Shown: positions 16,684 through 27,350, numbered from the stretch's first letter. The stretch: DNA of 64,000 bases from Anoxybacillus thermarum (GCF_000836725.1 NZ_JXTH01000003.1:33090-97089), one strand, 5' to 3'. The notes: generated by a model not told the origin, from the sequence alone. Numbers and translations: made by a program.

Positions 16684-16730
16684 GACAGAGACTACCATAT
16701 GACAATATGGGGGTCGTCTGTCTTTTTTTT
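16684..16730 (+). terminator. Riboswitch expression-platform terminator
   Basis: GACAGA...ATAT pairs with ATATGGGGGTCGTCTGTC and is followed by eight T. Its 5' arm shares bases with the last helix of aptamer 2, so glycine binding should break the hairpin. Confidence 0.85.
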
Positions 16731-16749
16731 ATGAACAAGGAGGGAGCAT

Positions 16750-17844
16750 ATGTTAAAAAGAACACCGCTATTTCCTCTGTATGCAGAGTATGGCGCGAAA
16801 ACGATTGACTTTGGCGGGTGGGAGTTACCCGTGCAATTTTCTAGCATTAAAGAAGAACATGAAGCGGTACGGACGCGGGCAGGATTGTTTGATGTGTCGC
16901 ATATGGGCGAGTTTGAAGTGAAAGGAAAAGATAGCCTTGCCTTTTTACAAAAAATGATGACAAACGATGTCGCAAAATTAACAAATGGTCGCGCCCAATA
17001 TACGCTTATGTGCGATGAAGATGGTGGAACAGTTGATGATTTACTTGTTTATAAAAAAGGAGACGACCATTACCTTCTTGTTGTAAATGCCGCAAATATT
17101 GAAAAAGATTTTGCGTGGCTTGAAGCGCATGTATTTGGCAATGTTGAACTTGTCAATATTTCAAACGATATTGCGCAATTAGCACTACAAGGGCCGCTTG
17201 CGGAAAAAGTGTTACAACGATTGACGACTGTCGATTTATCTACCATGAAATTTTTCGCTTTTGCTGATCACATCGATGTCGCAGGCGTTCAAGCGCTTGT
17301 GTCGCGGACAGGATATACAGGTGAAGACGGGTTTGAGCTATATTGCCGAGCAGAAGATGCTCAGGCGCTTTGGCGAGCGATTTTAGAGACAGGAAAAGAA
17401 GACGGAGTGCTTCCGTGCGGGCTCGGTGCGCGCGATACACTTCGTTTTGAAGCGTGCTTGCCGCTTTATGGGCAAGAATTGTCGAAAGACATTACGCCAA
17501 TTGAAGCAGGGCTTGGATTTGCGGTCAAAACGAATAAAGACGTCGACTTTTTCGGAAAAGAAGTATTGAAAAAACAAAAAGAAGAAGGAACAACACGTAA
17601 ACTTGCCGGTATTGAAATGATCGACAAAGGCATTCCGCGTCACGGATATGCGGTATATGTAAACGGTGAGCAAGTTGGCGTTGTGACGACAGGAACTCAA
17701 TCACCAACGCTTAAAAAAAATATCGGCCTAGCATTGATTTCTACAGCGTATTCTCCCCTTGATACAGAAGTAGAAGTAGATGTTCGCGGGAAACGACTAA
17801 AAGCAAAAGTAGTGGCAACGCCGTTTTATAAACGCACAAAATAA
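16750..17844 (+). CDS. gcvT: Glycine cleavage system T protein (aminomethyltransferase)
   Basis: Transfers the methylene group from the lipoyl-bound intermediate to tetrahydrofolate, releasing ammonia. Seen: N-terminal TPLFPLY and [17 protein letters not shown], the folate-binding Asp region (TNDVAKL), [14 protein letters not shown], and GLGARDTLR. Length 364 is normal. It follows AAGGAGGG and starts the gcvT-gcvPA-gcvPB operon behind the riboswitch. The H-protein gene is not in the window. Confidence 0.97.
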   Translation: MLKRTPLFPLYAEYGAKTIDFGGWELPVQFSSIKEEHEAVRTRAGLFDVSHMGEFEVKGKDSLAFLQKMMTNDVAKLTNGRAQYTLMCDEDGGTVDDLLVYKKGDDHYLLVVNAANIEKDFAWLEAHVFGNVELVNISNDIAQLALQGPLAEKVLQRLTTVDLSTMKFFAFADHIDVAGVQALVSRTGYTGEDGFELYCRAEDAQALWRAILETGKEDGVLPCGLGARDTLRFEACLPLYGQELSKDITPIEAGLGFAVKTNKDVDFFGKEVLKKQKEEGTTRKLAGIEMIDKGIPRHGYAVYVNGEQVGVVTTGTQSPTLKKNIGLALISTAYSPLDTEVEVDVRGKRLKAKVVATPFYKRTK

Positions 17845-17861
17845 TGTGAGGAGAGAGAGTT

Positions 17862-19208
17862 ATGCTTCATCGTTATTTGCCAATGACGGAAGAAGATAAG
17901 CAACAAATGTTAGAGACGATCGGTGTGCAATCGATTGATGAGCTGTTTTCCGATATTCCAGAAAGCGTTCGTTTTCAAGGCGAATACAACATTAAACAAG
18001 CAAAATCAGAGCCGGAGTTAATGAAAGAATTAATGGCATTAGCCGCAAAAAATGCGGATATCAAGACGTATCCCTCATTTTTAGGAGCAGGGGTGTACGA
18101 CCATTATATTCCGACGATTGTTGACCATGTCATTTCACGTTCCGAGTTTTATACGGCGTATACGCCATATCAGCCAGAAATTTCCCAAGGGGAATTGCAA
18201 GCGATTTTCGAGTTTCAAACGATGATTTGTGAGCTAACGGGCATGGATGTTGCTAACTCGTCAATGTATGATGGTGGGACAGCACTAGCGGAAGCAGCGT
18301 TGTTAAGCGCGGCGCATACGAAAAAGAAAAAAGTGTTATTATCCAAAGCGGTGCATCCAGAATATCGCGACGTTGTGAAAACGTACGCAAAAGGCCCAGG
18401 GCTAGAAGTGATAGAAATCCCGTATAAAAACGGTGTAACGGATCTTGATGCGCTTCAAGCGGAAATGAATGAAGATGTCGCATGCGTTATTGTGCAATAT
18501 CCAAACTTTTTTGGACAAATTGAACCATTAAAAGAGCTCGAGCCGATCGCTCATGCGCATAAAGGGATGTTTGTTGTCGCAAGCAATCCACTTGCGTTAG
18601 GCGTATTGACACCGCCAGGCCAGTTCGGTGCAGACATCGTCGTTGGCGATGCACAACCGTTTGGCATTCCAGCCCAATTCGGTGGTCCACATTGCGGTTA
18701 TTTTGCGGTGAAATCGGCGCTCATGCGCAAAATTCCAGGGCGTCTTGTCGGACAAACGACGGATGAAGAAGGGCGACGCGGCTTTGTTTTGACGTTGCAA
18801 GCGCGTGAACAACATATTCGCCGCGACAAAGCGACGTCAAATATTTGCTCGAACCAAGCGTTAAATGCGCTCGCTGCATCAGTGGCGATGACCGCGCTCG
18901 GCAAAAAAGGTGTAAAAGAAATGGCGACGATGAATATTCAAAAAGCGCATTATGCAAAAGAAGCGTTTGTCAATCATGGATTTGATGTCGTATTTACAGG
19001 ACCGTTTTTCAACGAGTTTGTTGTTCGACTGAACAAGCCCGTAGCGGAAGTAAATAAAAAGCTATTGGAAAAAAGCATGATCGGCGGCTACGATCTCGGA
19101 CGCGATTATCCAGAATTGCAAAACTGCATGTTAATTGCAGTGACGGAATTGCGCACAAAAGAAGAAATCGACATGCTTGTGAAAGAATTGGGGGATTGTC
19201 ATGCATAA
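17862..19208 (+). CDS. gcvPA: Glycine dehydrogenase (decarboxylating) subunit 1
   Basis: First half of the split P protein, 448 residues; with GcvPB it decarboxylates glycine using PLP. Seen: [11 protein letters not shown] start, [14 protein letters not shown], the segment [13 protein letters not shown], and QTREQ-like [24 protein letters not shown] in the dimer core (named by its parts). The PLP lysine is in the partner subunit. It starts 17 bases after gcvT and overlaps gcvPB by eight. Confidence 0.97.
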   Translation: MLHRYLPMTEEDKQQMLETIGVQSIDELFSDIPESVRFQGEYNIKQAKSEPELMKELMALAAKNADIKTYPSFLGAGVYDHYIPTIVDHVISRSEFYTAYTPYQPEISQGELQAIFEFQTMICELTGMDVANSSMYDGGTALAEAALLSAAHTKKKKVLLSKAVHPEYRDVVKTYAKGPGLEVIEIPYKNGVTDLDALQAEMNEDVACVIVQYPNFFGQIEPLKELEPIAHAHKGMFVVASNPLALGVLTPPGQFGADIVVGDAQPFGIPAQFGGPHCGYFAVKSALMRKIPGRLVGQTTDEEGRRGFVLTLQAREQHIRRDKATSNICSNQALNALAASVAMTALGKKGVKEMATMNIQKAHYAKEAFVNHGFDVVFTGPFFNEFVVRLNKPVAEVNKKLLEKSMIGGYDLGRDYPELQNCMLIAVTELRTKEEIDMLVKELGDCHA

Positions 19209-20655
19209 AGACCAACCGCTTATTTTTGAATTAAGCAAGCCAGGACGAATCGGGTATAGCTTACCGGCACTAGACGTGCCAGCAGTCGATGTCGCACAAG
19301 TCATCCCAACCGAATACATTCGGCAAGAGGCACCGGATCTTCCAGAAGTGTCAGAGCTTGACATTATGCGCCATTATACAGCGCTATCAAAGCGCAACCA
19401 TGGGGTTGATTCCGGCTTTTACCCACTTGGATCTTGTACAATGAAATATAATCCGAAAATAAATGAAAACGTTGCCCGCTTCGCTGGATTTGCCCACATT
19501 CACCCGCTTCAGCCGGAAGAAACGGTGCAAGGGGCACTTGAATTAATGTATGACTTACAAGAGCATTTAAAAGAAATTACCGGTATGGATGCGGTGACGT
19601 TGCAGCCAGCCGCTGGTGCGCATGGAGAATGGACAGGACTGATGATGATTCGCGCCTACCATGAAGCAAACGGTGACTACAACCGCACAAAAGTCATCGT
19701 TCCTGATACGGCGCACGGAACAAATCCTGCGTCGGCAACAGTTGCCGGGTTTGAAACGGTCACGGTGAAATCGACAGAAGAAGGGCTTGTCGATTTAGAC
19801 GATTTACGTCGCGTCGTCGGTCCAGATACAGCCGCGCTTATGCTCACAAACCCAAATACGCTTGGTCTTTTTGAAGAAAATATTTTAGAAATGGCAGAAA
19901 TTGTGCATGCCGCAGGCGGAAAGCTGTATTACGACGGGGCAAACTTAAATGCGGTGTTAAGCAAAGCGCGCCCTGGTGATATGGGCTTTGACGTCGTGCA
20001 CTTAAACCTTCATAAAACGTTTACTGGCCCGCATGGCGGCGGTGGCCCTGGGTCTGGTCCAGTTGGTGTGAAGGCGGATCTTACTCCATTTTTACCGAAA
20101 CCGACGGTGGAAAAGGGAGAAAACGGCTACTATCTCGACTATGACAGACCAAAAGCGATCGGTCGCGTGAAGCCGTTTTATGGCAATTTCGGCATTAACG
20201 TTCGTGCCTATACGTATATTCGTTCGATGGGGCCAGACGGCTTAAAAGCGGTGACAGAATATGCGGTATTAAACGCTAATTACATGATGCGTCGCCTAGC
20301 GGAATATTACGATTTGCCATACAACCGTCATTGTAAACATGAATTTGTGTTATCAGGAAAGCGGCAAAAGAAATTAGGGGTGCGTACGCTTGATATTGCG
20401 AAGCGTTTGCTTGACTTCGGCTACCATCCGCCGACGATTTACTTCCCATTGATTGTCGAAGAGTGTATGATGATTGAGCCGACGGAAACGGAATCAAAAG
20501 AAACGCTCGATGCGTTCATTGACGCGATGATTCAAATCGCAAAAGAAGCGGAAGAAACGCCGGAAATCGTCCAAGAAGCACCGCATACAACGGTCGTGAA
20601 ACGATTGGATGAAACGACGGCGGCTCGCAAACCGATTTTGCGATATCAGAAATAA
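19201..20655 (+). CDS. gcvPB: Glycine dehydrogenase (decarboxylating) subunit 2
   Basis: Second half of the P protein, 484 residues. Seen: [12 protein letters not shown] near residue 78, AHGTNPASA, and the PLP-lysine motif [16 protein letters not shown]. The C-terminal 40 residues are a less conserved tail. It ends the gcv operon and is followed by a terminator that also serves yqhL. Confidence 0.97.
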   Translation: MHKDQPLIFELSKPGRIGYSLPALDVPAVDVAQVIPTEYIRQEAPDLPEVSELDIMRHYTALSKRNHGVDSGFYPLGSCTMKYNPKINENVARFAGFAHIHPLQPEETVQGALELMYDLQEHLKEITGMDAVTLQPAAGAHGEWTGLMMIRAYHEANGDYNRTKVIVPDTAHGTNPASATVAGFETVTVKSTEEGLVDLDDLRRVVGPDTAALMLTNPNTLGLFEENILEMAEIVHAAGGKLYYDGANLNAVLSKARPGDMGFDVVHLNLHKTFTGPHGGGGPGSGPVGVKADLTPFLPKPTVEKGENGYYLDYDRPKAIGRVKPFYGNFGINVRAYTYIRSMGPDGLKAVTEYAVLNANYMMRRLAEYYDLPYNRHCKHEFVLSGKRQKKLGVRTLDIAKRLLDFGYHPPTIYFPLIVEECMMIEPTETESKETLDAFIDAMIQIAKEAEETPEIVQEAPHTTVVKRLDETTAARKPILRYQK

Positions 20656-20674
20656 AACAAAAGGTGAAAATGAA

Positions 20675-20717
20675 AAAACGAGGTGCCAGGCGTTTTTGCT
20701 TGGCACCTTATTTTTTC
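20675..20717. terminator. Bidirectional terminator between gcvPB and yqhL
   Basis: AGGTGCCA (20681-20688) pairs with TGGCACCT (20701-20708), flanked by A-run and T-run. The left arm and loop contain the GGTGCCAGGC word that recurs in terminators of this group. Confidence 0.88.
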
Positions 20718-21079
20718 TTCACCTTTCCTGTCCACATTTTAAATCCGCCTTTTAAGTGGTAAAGGTCGCGATATCCTTTTCGGTAAAGCATTTGTGCTGC
20801 ACGGCCGCTGCGAAGTCCGCTTTGGCAATATAAATAAATCGGCTGGTCTTTACGCAATTCTTTCATACGTAAACGTAGTTGTGAAAGCGGAATGTTACGT
20901 GCTCCTAAAATGTGACCGGCAGCATATTCATCTGGTTCGCGAACATCGATGAGTTGCGCTTTTCGATAACCTGCGCGGAACTCTTCTTCCGTAAGCGTTT
21001 TAACGACTCGCTTTTGGTAAAAGTATGTAATTACCGCGTACACAATGATTGCCCCGAGAATAATAAGAACTGTTGTCAT
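20708..21079 (-). CDS. yqhL: Membrane-anchored rhodanese-like protein (YqhL)
   Basis: A 123-residue protein with one N-terminal membrane segment (residues 3-22) and a single rhodanese domain. Seen: LIDVREPDEYAAGHI and the catalytic-loop Cys85 in YCQSGLRSG. Known: single-domain rhodaneses move sulfane sulfur to acceptors; the physiological partner is unknown. It converges on gcvPB and diverges from lipM, as in B. subtilis. Confidence 0.9.
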   Translation of the reverse strand: MTTVLIILGAIIVYAVITYFYQKRVVKTLTEEEFRAGYRKAQLIDVREPDEYAAGHILGARNIPLSQLRLRMKELRKDQPIYLYCQSGLRSGRAAQMLYRKGYRDLYHLKGGFKMWTGKVKKK

Positions 21080-21204
21080 GCGAATCCTCCTTTTTCATCG
21101 TTGCCACGTCTATTATATAAATGTTTCGTCCAAGAAGCAAAGCATTTTCCATTGACTTATTATGTTTGCTACACTATAAAATGATAGAGGAAAGGGTGGA
21201 GTAG

Positions 21205-22041
21205 ATGGAAAAAGAAGTATGGCGATTTATTGACTCAGGCGATTGTTCCCCAGCGTTTAATATGGCGCTTGATGAAGCTTTGTTAGAATGGCATAGTGAA
21301 GGAAACTTTCCACCAACCATTCGGTTTTACGGTTGGAACCCACCGACGCTTTCGATCGGCTATTTTCAAAAAGTCGAAAAAGAGATCGATATGGATGCAG
21401 TAAAAAAATACGGACTTGGTTTTGTGAGACGTCCAACAGGCGGGCGCGGTGTGCTTCATGATAAAGAGTTAACGTATAGCGTTATCGTATCAGAAGCGCA
21501 TCCAGCTATGCCACAAACGGTGACGGAAGCGTATCGCGTCATTTCACAAGGCATTTTGGAAGGATTTCGCTTCCTTGGGCTTGATGCGTATTTTGCTGTT
21601 CCAAAAACAGAAGAAGAAAAAGCGGATTTAAAAAATCCACGCTCGGCTGTTTGTTTTGACGCACCGTCTTGGTATGAGCTCGTTGTCGAAGGAAGAAAAG
21701 TGGCAGGAAGCGCCCAAACGCGACAAAAAGGGGTCATTTTACAACATGGCTCGATTTTATTAGACTTAGATGAAGAAATGCTTTTTAGCTTATTTAAGTA
21801 TCCGAACGAACGAGTAAAAGAGCGATTGCGACAAAATTTTAAAAACAAAGCGGTCGCGATCAATGAGCTAACCGATCGAAAAGTGACGATCGATGAGGCG
21901 AAAGAAGCATTTTTCAAAGGATTTGAAAAAGGTTTAAACATTCAGTTGGAACGATATGAATTAACCGATGATGAGCGATTGTACGTTCAGCAACTAGCGA
22001 GGAATAAATACGAAACAGATGAATGGAATTTTAAACGATAA
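21205..22041 (+). CDS. lipM: Octanoyltransferase LipM
   Basis: Transfers octanoyl groups from acyl carrier protein to GcvH, the first step of lipoate assembly in bacilli. Seen: the LplA/BPL fold with [18 protein letters not shown], the catalytic Cys150 in SAVCF and Lys165 in GRKVAGSAQ; these residues distinguish LipM from LplA. Length 278 is normal. It lies close to gcv, whose H protein is its substrate, and supports the lipoyl-dependent bkd complex too. Confidence 0.95.
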   Translation: MEKEVWRFIDSGDCSPAFNMALDEALLEWHSEGNFPPTIRFYGWNPPTLSIGYFQKVEKEIDMDAVKKYGLGFVRRPTGGRGVLHDKELTYSVIVSEAHPAMPQTVTEAYRVISQGILEGFRFLGLDAYFAVPKTEEEKADLKNPRSAVCFDAPSWYELVVEGRKVAGSAQTRQKGVILQHGSILLDLDEEMLFSLFKYPNERVKERLRQNFKNKAVAINELTDRKVTIDEAKEAFFKGFEKGLNIQLERYELTDDERLYVQQLARNKYETDEWNFKR

Positions 22042-22068
22042 ATTTTCCTCTTGACAAATAAAAAACAC

Positions 22069-22133
22069 TTGACTTAATTATCAATATGTAGTATGTGTTT
22101 TTTGAAAAAACATACTACATATTGATTTTTTTA
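22069..22133 (+). promoter_or_regulatory. nrdJ promoter region with paired NrdR-like boxes in a long inverted repeat
   Basis: TTGACT (22069-22074), 17-nt spacer, TATGTG (22092-22097). CAATATGTAG (22082-22091) and CTACATATTG (22115-22124) each match nine of ten core positions of the NrdR box (CWATATATWG), with centres 33 bases apart, about three helical turns. They lie in perfect 17-base arms (22080-22096 and 22110-22126) followed by seven T, so the element could also end lipM transcripts. Confidence 0.55.
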
Positions 22134-22200
22134 TTGATTATTGTTGTCGATATATGGTAGTTTAATGTAGTAAGATTATGTTGGTAGAGGAGAGGTAGAC

Positions 22201-24762
22201 ATGACGGTTGCGTTTTCTGAAAAAATGACGGTGAATGTGGACAAGCTGAATGAGGACATTCGCCTATTTCCACAAGTGCACCCGATTACTTCTGAGATGC
22301 ACATTACATATAAGGGTGTGTCGCGTTTAGTGATGCTTGATCGCTATTCGTTTAAAGATACGGAAAAGTTGACGCTAAGCGTCGGGGATTTTGTCGTTTT
22401 AACAGTGAAGGAAGATCCAAAGTTTCCGGCGCGTGGGCTTGGGTTTATTGTCGAGTTGGATTGGGAAAGTAAAAAAGCACACGTGCTCGTGGAAGAAGAA
22501 TATCGCCATGTGCTAGAAGGGGACGAGGCGAAAACAGGCATTGTCGTTCGTTCTCTTGATGTGATTGAAAAACCATTAGAAATTTATTATGAGCAAATTG
22601 CAAAGCGGAACGCAACCGGGCTAGCCGCTGTTGAACAAACGGAAGAAAAACGGCAAGAGTGGTTCGAAAAGTTTTATGAACAACTTGTCAGTCTAAATTT
22701 CGTTCCAGCAGGGCGCGTATTATATGGAGCAGGTTCCGGAACAGAAGTGACGTACTTCAACTGCTACGTCATGCCATTTATCAAAGACTCGCGTGAAGGT
22801 ATTTCTGAACATCGCAAGCAAGTGATGGAAATTATGAGCCGCGGTGGCGGTGTCGGAACGAACGGTTCTACCCTTCGCCCACGCAATACACTCGCGCGCG
22901 GAGTGAATGGAAAATCGTCCGGTTCAGTGTCATGGCTTGACGACATTGCAAAACTGACCCATCTTGTGGAACAAGGTGGTAGTCGCAGGGGAGCGCAAAT
23001 GATTATGTTGGCCGATTGGCACCCGGACATTATTGAATTCATTATTTCGAAAATGCAAAATCCGCGCATTTTGCGCTATTTGCTTGAAAATACAGAAGAT
23101 GAAGGCATTCAAAAAGCAGCGAAAGAAAAACTAAAGTTTACACCCCTTACCGAACAAGAGCGCGCGATGTATCAAGGGATCGTCAACTACAAAAACATCC
23201 CAGGATACGGTGGCTTTTCAGAAAAAATTATTAAAGACGCGGAAGAAAAGTTGCGGACAGGTGGAACGTATAGCGTGCACAATCCGGACTTTTTAACAGG
23301 GGCGAACATTTCCGTTTGCTTAACGAAAGAGTTTATGCAGGCAGTAGAAAACGATGAAGAATATGAATTGCGCTTCCCAGATGTTGAAACGTACTCGGAA
23401 GAAGAAATGCGCATCTACAACGAAAAATGGCATGAAGTCGGCGATGTGCGTGAATGGGAGAAAATGGGCTATCGCGTTCGCGTCTATCGGAAAATTCGCG
23501 CGCGCGAGCTATGGAAGCTCATTAACATTTGCGCAACGTATTCCGCCGAACCAGGCATTTTCTTTATCGATAACGCCAACGACATGACAAACGCAAGAGC
23601 GTACGGACAAAAAGTAGTTGCAACAAATCCGTGTGGTGAACAACCACTCGCACCTTATTCTGTGTGCAATTTAGCAGCAATTAATTTGGCGAATATGGTC
23701 GATAAAGAAAAGAAAGTTGTGGATTATGAAAAATTAAAGCGGACGGTTGAAGTCGGTGTCCGCATGCAAGATAACGTTATTGACGCAACGCCGTACTTCC
23801 TTGAGGAAAATAAAAAGCAAGCGCTTGGGGAGCGCCGTGTCGGTCTTGGCGTCATGGGACTAGCGGATTTGCTTATTTATTGCGAAAAAGAGTACGGTTC
23901 GGAAGAAGGAAATCGGTTAGTTGACGAGCTGTTTAAAACAATTGCGACAACGGCGTATCGTGCGTCCATTGAGCTTGCGAAAGAAAAAGGAAGTTTTCCG
24001 TTTTTAGTTGGTGAAACAGAAGAAGAAACGATGAAATTGCGCGAAGCGTTTATTCACACCGGTTATATGAAAAAGATGCCGGACGATATTCGCCAAGATA
24101 TTTTAAAATACGGCATTCGCAACTCGCATTTATTAACGGTTGCTCCGACTGGATCCACAGGGACCATGATCGGCGTGTCCACAGGACTTGAACCATATTT
24201 TTCCTTCTCTTATTATCGAAGCGGCCGTCTAGGTAAGTTTATTGAAGTGAAGGCGGATATCGTTGAAGAATATTTAGATAAACATCCAGAAGCAGATCCG
24301 AACAACTTGCCGCATTGGTTTGTAACCGCGATGGATTTATCGCCAGAAGCGCATGCAGATGTACAATGCATTATTCAACGTTGGGTCGATTCAAGCCTCT
24401 CGAAAACGGTGAACGCACCGCGTGGCTATACGGTCGAGCAAGTGCAAAAAGTGTACGAGCGTTTATGGCGAGGCGGTGCAAAAGGTGGGACAGTGTATGT
24501 TGACGGTAGCCGCGATGCGCAAGTATTAACATTAAAAGCAGAAGAACATGTGGTCGAAGAGCAGCTAGAACTTCTGCCAGAAGAACCGAAAAAACGGGCT
24601 GTTGCGCTTGTTGAAACGATTCCGGATTTACGCGCAACGGACGTTACGATCGGTTCGGAAGTCGGCAACATTTGTCCAGTATGCCGTGAAGGAACGGTTG
24701 AAGAAATTGGTGGTTGTAACACATGCACAAGTTGCGGTGCCCAATTAAAATGTGGTTTATAA
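22201..24762 (+). CDS. nrdJ: Adenosylcobalamin-dependent (class II) ribonucleotide reductase
   Basis: Reduces ribonucleotides to deoxyribonucleotides using a radical made from vitamin B12 coenzyme. Seen: NFVPAGRVLYGAG, YFNCYVMP (first redox Cys), the RGGGVGTNGS loop, NPCGEQPLAPYSVCNL (the finger-loop Cys), GVMGLAD, VAPTGSTGTMIG, and a C-terminal tail with Cys pairs (CPVCREG ... CNTCTSCGAQ) that relays electrons from thioredoxin. Length 853 suits the long class II form. It is monocistronic and, unlike class I enzymes, oxygen-independent. B. subtilis lacks it; Geobacillus-type thermophiles have it. Confidence 0.95.
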   Translation: MTVAFSEKMTVNVDKLNEDIRLFPQVHPITSEMHITYKGVSRLVMLDRYSFKDTEKLTLSVGDFVVLTVKEDPKFPARGLGFIVELDWESKKAHVLVEEEYRHVLEGDEAKTGIVVRSLDVIEKPLEIYYEQIAKRNATGLAAVEQTEEKRQEWFEKFYEQLVSLNFVPAGRVLYGAGSGTEVTYFNCYVMPFIKDSREGISEHRKQVMEIMSRGGGVGTNGSTLRPRNTLARGVNGKSSGSVSWLDDIAKLTHLVEQGGSRRGAQMIMLADWHPDIIEFIISKMQNPRILRYLLENTEDEGIQKAAKEKLKFTPLTEQERAMYQGIVNYKNIPGYGGFSEKIIKDAEEKLRTGGTYSVHNPDFLTGANISVCLTKEFMQAVENDEEYELRFPDVETYSEEEMRIYNEKWHEVGDVREWEKMGYRVRVYRKIRARELWKLINICATYSAEPGIFFIDNANDMTNARAYGQKVVATNPCGEQPLAPYSVCNLAAINLANMVDKEKKVVDYEKLKRTVEVGVRMQDNVIDATPYFLEENKKQALGERRVGLGVMGLADLLIYCEKEYGSEEGNRLVDELFKTIATTAYRASIELAKEKGSFPFLVGETEEETMKLREAFIHTGYMKKMPDDIRQDILKYGIRNSHLLTVAPTGSTGTMIGVSTGLEPYFSFSYYRSGRLGKFIEVKADIVEEYLDKHPEADPNNLPHWFVTAMDLSPEAHADVQCIIQRWVDSSLSKTVNAPRGYTVEQVQKVYERLWRGGAKGGTVYVDGSRDAQVLTLKAEEHVVEEQLELLPEEPKKRAVALVETIPDLRATDVTIGSEVGNICPVCREGTVEEIGGCNTCTSCGAQLKCGL

Positions 24763-24768
24763 CGTAAA

Positions 24769-24800
24769 AAGGGACGGGAAAACCCGTTCCTTATTTTATT
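24769..24800 (+). terminator. Terminator after nrdJ
   Basis: AAGGGACGGG (24769-24778) pairs with CCCGTTCCTT (24783-24792), then a T-rich tail. Confidence 0.88.
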
Positions 24801-24869
24801 ATGAATAATAACAAAAATTGTATTTCATCACTTCATACGAATAAACCATACTAACATTGAGGTGATTGC

Positions 24870-25895
24870 ATGAAGCCATTTATTCCTCAGCTTGTTTATT
24901 TTGAGCCCGAAGCGCTTCATTATCCGCTCGGCAAAGAGTTATATGAAAAATTTAAACATATGCATATCGACATTCGCGAAACAACATCGCATAACCAAGT
25001 GCGCGGCATTCCAGGAGATAACGAGCTTCAGCAATATCGCAACGCAAAATCAACGCTTGTTGTCGGTGTTCGGCGCACATTAAAATTCGATACGTCTAAA
25101 CCATCGGCAGAATATGCGATTCCTCTTGCGACGGGATGCATGGGGCATTGTCATTATTGTTATTTACAGACGACGCTCGGAAGCAAGCCTTACATTCGGG
25201 TATACGTCAATCTTGATGATATTTTTTCTCAAGCGAAAGCATACATTGATGAACGCGCTCCAGAAATTACGCGCTTTGAAGCGGCTTGTACGTCGGACAT
25301 TGTCGGCATCGATCATTTGACGCATGCTTTAAAAAAAACGATTGAATTTATTGGAGCGACGGAATACGGCCGACTTCGTTTTGTCACAAAATATGAACAT
25401 GTCGATCATTTGCTTGATGCAAAGCATCATGGAAAAACACGCTTTCGTTTTAGCGTCAATTCACGGTATGTTATTCAAAACTTTGAACCGGGGACGTCCT
25501 CGTTTGACGCACGGCTAGAGGCGGCGCGAAAAGTGGCGCATGCTGGCTATCCGCTCGGATTTATCGTCGCTCCGATTTATATGCATGACGGTTGGGAAGA
25601 AGGATATTTTGAACTGTTTGAACGACTGAACACAAATTTGCAAGGTATCGACTTAACAAATTTAACGTTTGAATTAATTCAACATCGCTTCACTAAACCG
25701 GCGAAAACGGTTATTCAAAAACGATATCCGAAAACGAAACTTGACCTTGATGAAACGAAACGAAAATATAAATGGGGACGATACGGAATCGGAAAATATG
25801 TGTATCGAGATGAAGAGGCGAATCGGCTAAATGACACGATTCGCTCGTATATTGCGCAATTTTTTCCCGAAGCGACGATTGAATATTTTACGTAA
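24870..25895 (+). CDS. splB: Spore photoproduct lyase
   Basis: Radical-SAM enzyme that repairs the spore photoproduct in UV-damaged spore DNA during germination. Seen: Cys90-X3-Cys94-X2-Cys97 for the [4Fe-4S] cluster, and Cys140 in AACTSD, the hydrogen donor; a late YKWGRYGIGKYVY block. Length 341 is normal. No splA precedes it. A CATACTA word (24847-24853) looks like a sigma-G -10 box, but no -35 partner is clear and the leader would be very short. The mntR promoter overlaps its 3' end. Confidence 0.95.
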   Translation: MKPFIPQLVYFEPEALHYPLGKELYEKFKHMHIDIRETTSHNQVRGIPGDNELQQYRNAKSTLVVGVRRTLKFDTSKPSAEYAIPLATGCMGHCHYCYLQTTLGSKPYIRVYVNLDDIFSQAKAYIDERAPEITRFEAACTSDIVGIDHLTHALKKTIEFIGATEYGRLRFVTKYEHVDHLLDAKHHGKTRFRFSVNSRYVIQNFEPGTSSFDARLEAARKVAHAGYPLGFIVAPIYMHDGWEEGYFELFERLNTNLQGIDLTNLTFELIQHRFTKPAKTVIQKRYPKTKLDLDETKRKYKWGRYGIGKYVYRDEEANRLNDTIRSYIAQFFPEATIEYFT

Positions 25896-25899
25896 ATAG

Positions 25900-25927
25900 T
25901 TGTCATGCTTGGTAAACATGTTATAAT
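25900..25927 (+). promoter_or_regulatory. Sigma-A promoter of mntR
   Basis: TTGTCA (25900-25905), 16-nt spacer, TATAAT (25922-25927); start to ATG about 30 bases. It begins just behind the splB stop. Confidence 0.7.
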
Positions 25928-25964
25928 CATAATGATTGCGGATGTTTGTTTAGGAGGGGAACGT

Positions 25965-26393
25965 ATGCCAACACCAAGCATGGAGGATTATATTGAACAA
26001 ATTTATATATTGATCGAAGAAAAAGGATACGCTCGTGTATCAGATATTGCTGAAGCGTTATCTGTTCATCCCTCCTCTGTGACAAAAATGGTTCAAAAGC
26101 TTGATAAAGACGAATATTTAGTATATGAAAAATATCGTGGGCTTGTGCTTACTCCAAAAGGAAAAAAAATCGGTAAACGTCTCGTGTATCGCCATGAGTT
26201 GCTTGAACAATTTATGCGTCTCATTGGTGTAGATGAAGAAAACATTTATCGCGATGTTGAGGGAATCGAACATCACTTAAGCTGGAATGCAATTGATCGC
26301 ATCGGTGATTTAGTACAATACTTTGAGGAAGATCGGTCACGTCTTGAAGCGCTTCGCAACATTCAAAAGCAAAACGAGCAAGAACAGGCATAA
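25965..26393 (+). CDS. mntR: Manganese-dependent transcriptional regulator MntR
   Basis: DtxR-family repressor of manganese uptake genes, 142 residues. Seen: winged helix ([21 protein letters not shown]) and all metal ligands of B. subtilis MntR at the same numbers: Asp8, Glu11, His77, Glu99, Glu102, His103. The frame extends to 25905, but AGGAGGGGAA sits just before the ATG at 25965. Confidence 0.96.
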   Translation: MPTPSMEDYIEQIYILIEEKGYARVSDIAEALSVHPSSVTKMVQKLDKDEYLVYEKYRGLVLTPKGKKIGKRLVYRHELLEQFMRLIGVDEENIYRDVEGIEHHLSWNAIDRIGDLVQYFEEDRSRLEALRNIQKQNEQEQA

Positions 26394-26412
26394 ACGCTTG
26401 TTCTTTTTTGTT
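26380..26412 (+). terminator. Terminator after mntR
   Basis: AAGAACAGGC (26380-26389) pairs with GCTTGTTCTT (26396-26405, one G-T pair) and is followed by T. The stop codon is in the loop. Confidence 0.8.
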
Positions 26413-26468
26413 TTTTTATGCTCAATCTCTCCCATTTTTCATACATATATGGCGAGGGAGGGAAGGGC

Positions 26469-27347
26469 ATGGAGATTGACGGTGTGTTTTCTGGTGGAGG
26501 AGTCAAAGGTTTTGCGCTAATCGGGGCATATGAGGCGATCGAGGAAAAAGGTTTTCGTTTTAAGCGGCTTGCTGGTACGAGCGCAGGGGCACTTATTGCT
26601 TCGCTTATTGCGGCGGGATTTACAAGCAAGGAAATCGTGGACATGATTGAAGAAATGAATGTAATGGACTTTCTCGATGAGCGACATACAATCATCCCGT
26701 ATGCATGGTTAAAATGGCTCGTGCTTTATTGGAAAATGGGGTTATATAAAGGAGAAAAGCTCGAACGATGGATCGCAGAGCAGTTAAGTAAAAAAGGTGT
26801 GTACACGTTTGCCGATTTGCCTCACGAACGATTGCGAGTCATCGCTTCTGATTTAACGAATGGGACGATGCTTATTTTGCCAGATGATTTGCCGAAATAC
26901 GGCATTGATCCTCTCCGCTTTTCCGTCGCAAAAGCAGTAAGAATGAGCGTCGGCATTCCTTATTTTTTTGAGCCTGTACGGTTAAAGACGGACGAAGGAA
27001 AGCATATTGTCGTTGATGGCGGCTTACTAAGCAATTTCCCGATTTTTTTATTTGATGAAGAGCGAAAAAAGCGACCTGTTCTTGGCATCAAATTAAGCGC
27101 AAGACAAGCGCAAAAAGCAAAAAAGAAAATTAATAATGCCATTGAGTTGTATGAAGCGTTGTTTCAAACGATGCGCGAGGCGCACGATGAACGATACATT
27201 TCGCGCCGCCATGAAAAAAACATCATTTTTCTGCCTGTCAAACATGTCGTTGCCACCGATTTCTCAGTGACAGACGAAGAAAAAAAGAAGCTTATTTCGT
27301 TTGGAAAAGAGCGAACAGAACAATTTTTAAAGACGTGGACGTATTAA
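26469..27347 (+). CDS. yqhO: Patatin-like phospholipase/esterase (YqhO)
   Basis: A 292-residue cytoplasmic patatin-fold hydrolase. Seen: oxyanion GGGVKG (9-14), nucleophile Ser38 in GTSAG, catalytic Asp183 in VDGGLL, making the Ser-Asp dyad. The natural lipid substrate is unknown. The open frame starts at 26418, but AGGGAGGGAAGGG directly precedes the ATG at 26469, giving the family's usual N-terminus (DGVFSGGGVKGFA). Confidence 0.9.
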   Translation: MEIDGVFSGGGVKGFALIGAYEAIEEKGFRFKRLAGTSAGALIASLIAAGFTSKEIVDMIEEMNVMDFLDERHTIIPYAWLKWLVLYWKMGLYKGEKLERWIAEQLSKKGVYTFADLPHERLRVIASDLTNGTMLILPDDLPKYGIDPLRFSVAKAVRMSVGIPYFFEPVRLKTDEGKHIVVDGGLLSNFPIFLFDEERKKRPVLGIKLSARQAQKAKKKINNAIELYEALFQTMREAHDERYISRRHEKNIIFLPVKHVVATDFSVTDEEKKKLISFGKERTEQFLKTWTY

Positions 27348-27350
27348 AAG

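Noticed and set aside
22042..22200. Cobalamin riboswitch before the B12-dependent nrdJ
   Set aside because: The gap is too short for the aptamer and has no B12-box-like core; an inverted repeat with NrdR-like boxes fills it instead.
24371..24728. Antisense open frames of 88-100 codons within nrdJ
   Set aside because: They have no ribosome-binding sites, are low-complexity in composition and lie opposite strongly conserved coding sequence.
24847..24853. Firm sigma-G promoter before splB
   Set aside because: CATACTA is a good -10, but no -35 lies at 17-18 bases and the leader would be about ten bases, so it is mentioned only in the gene entry.
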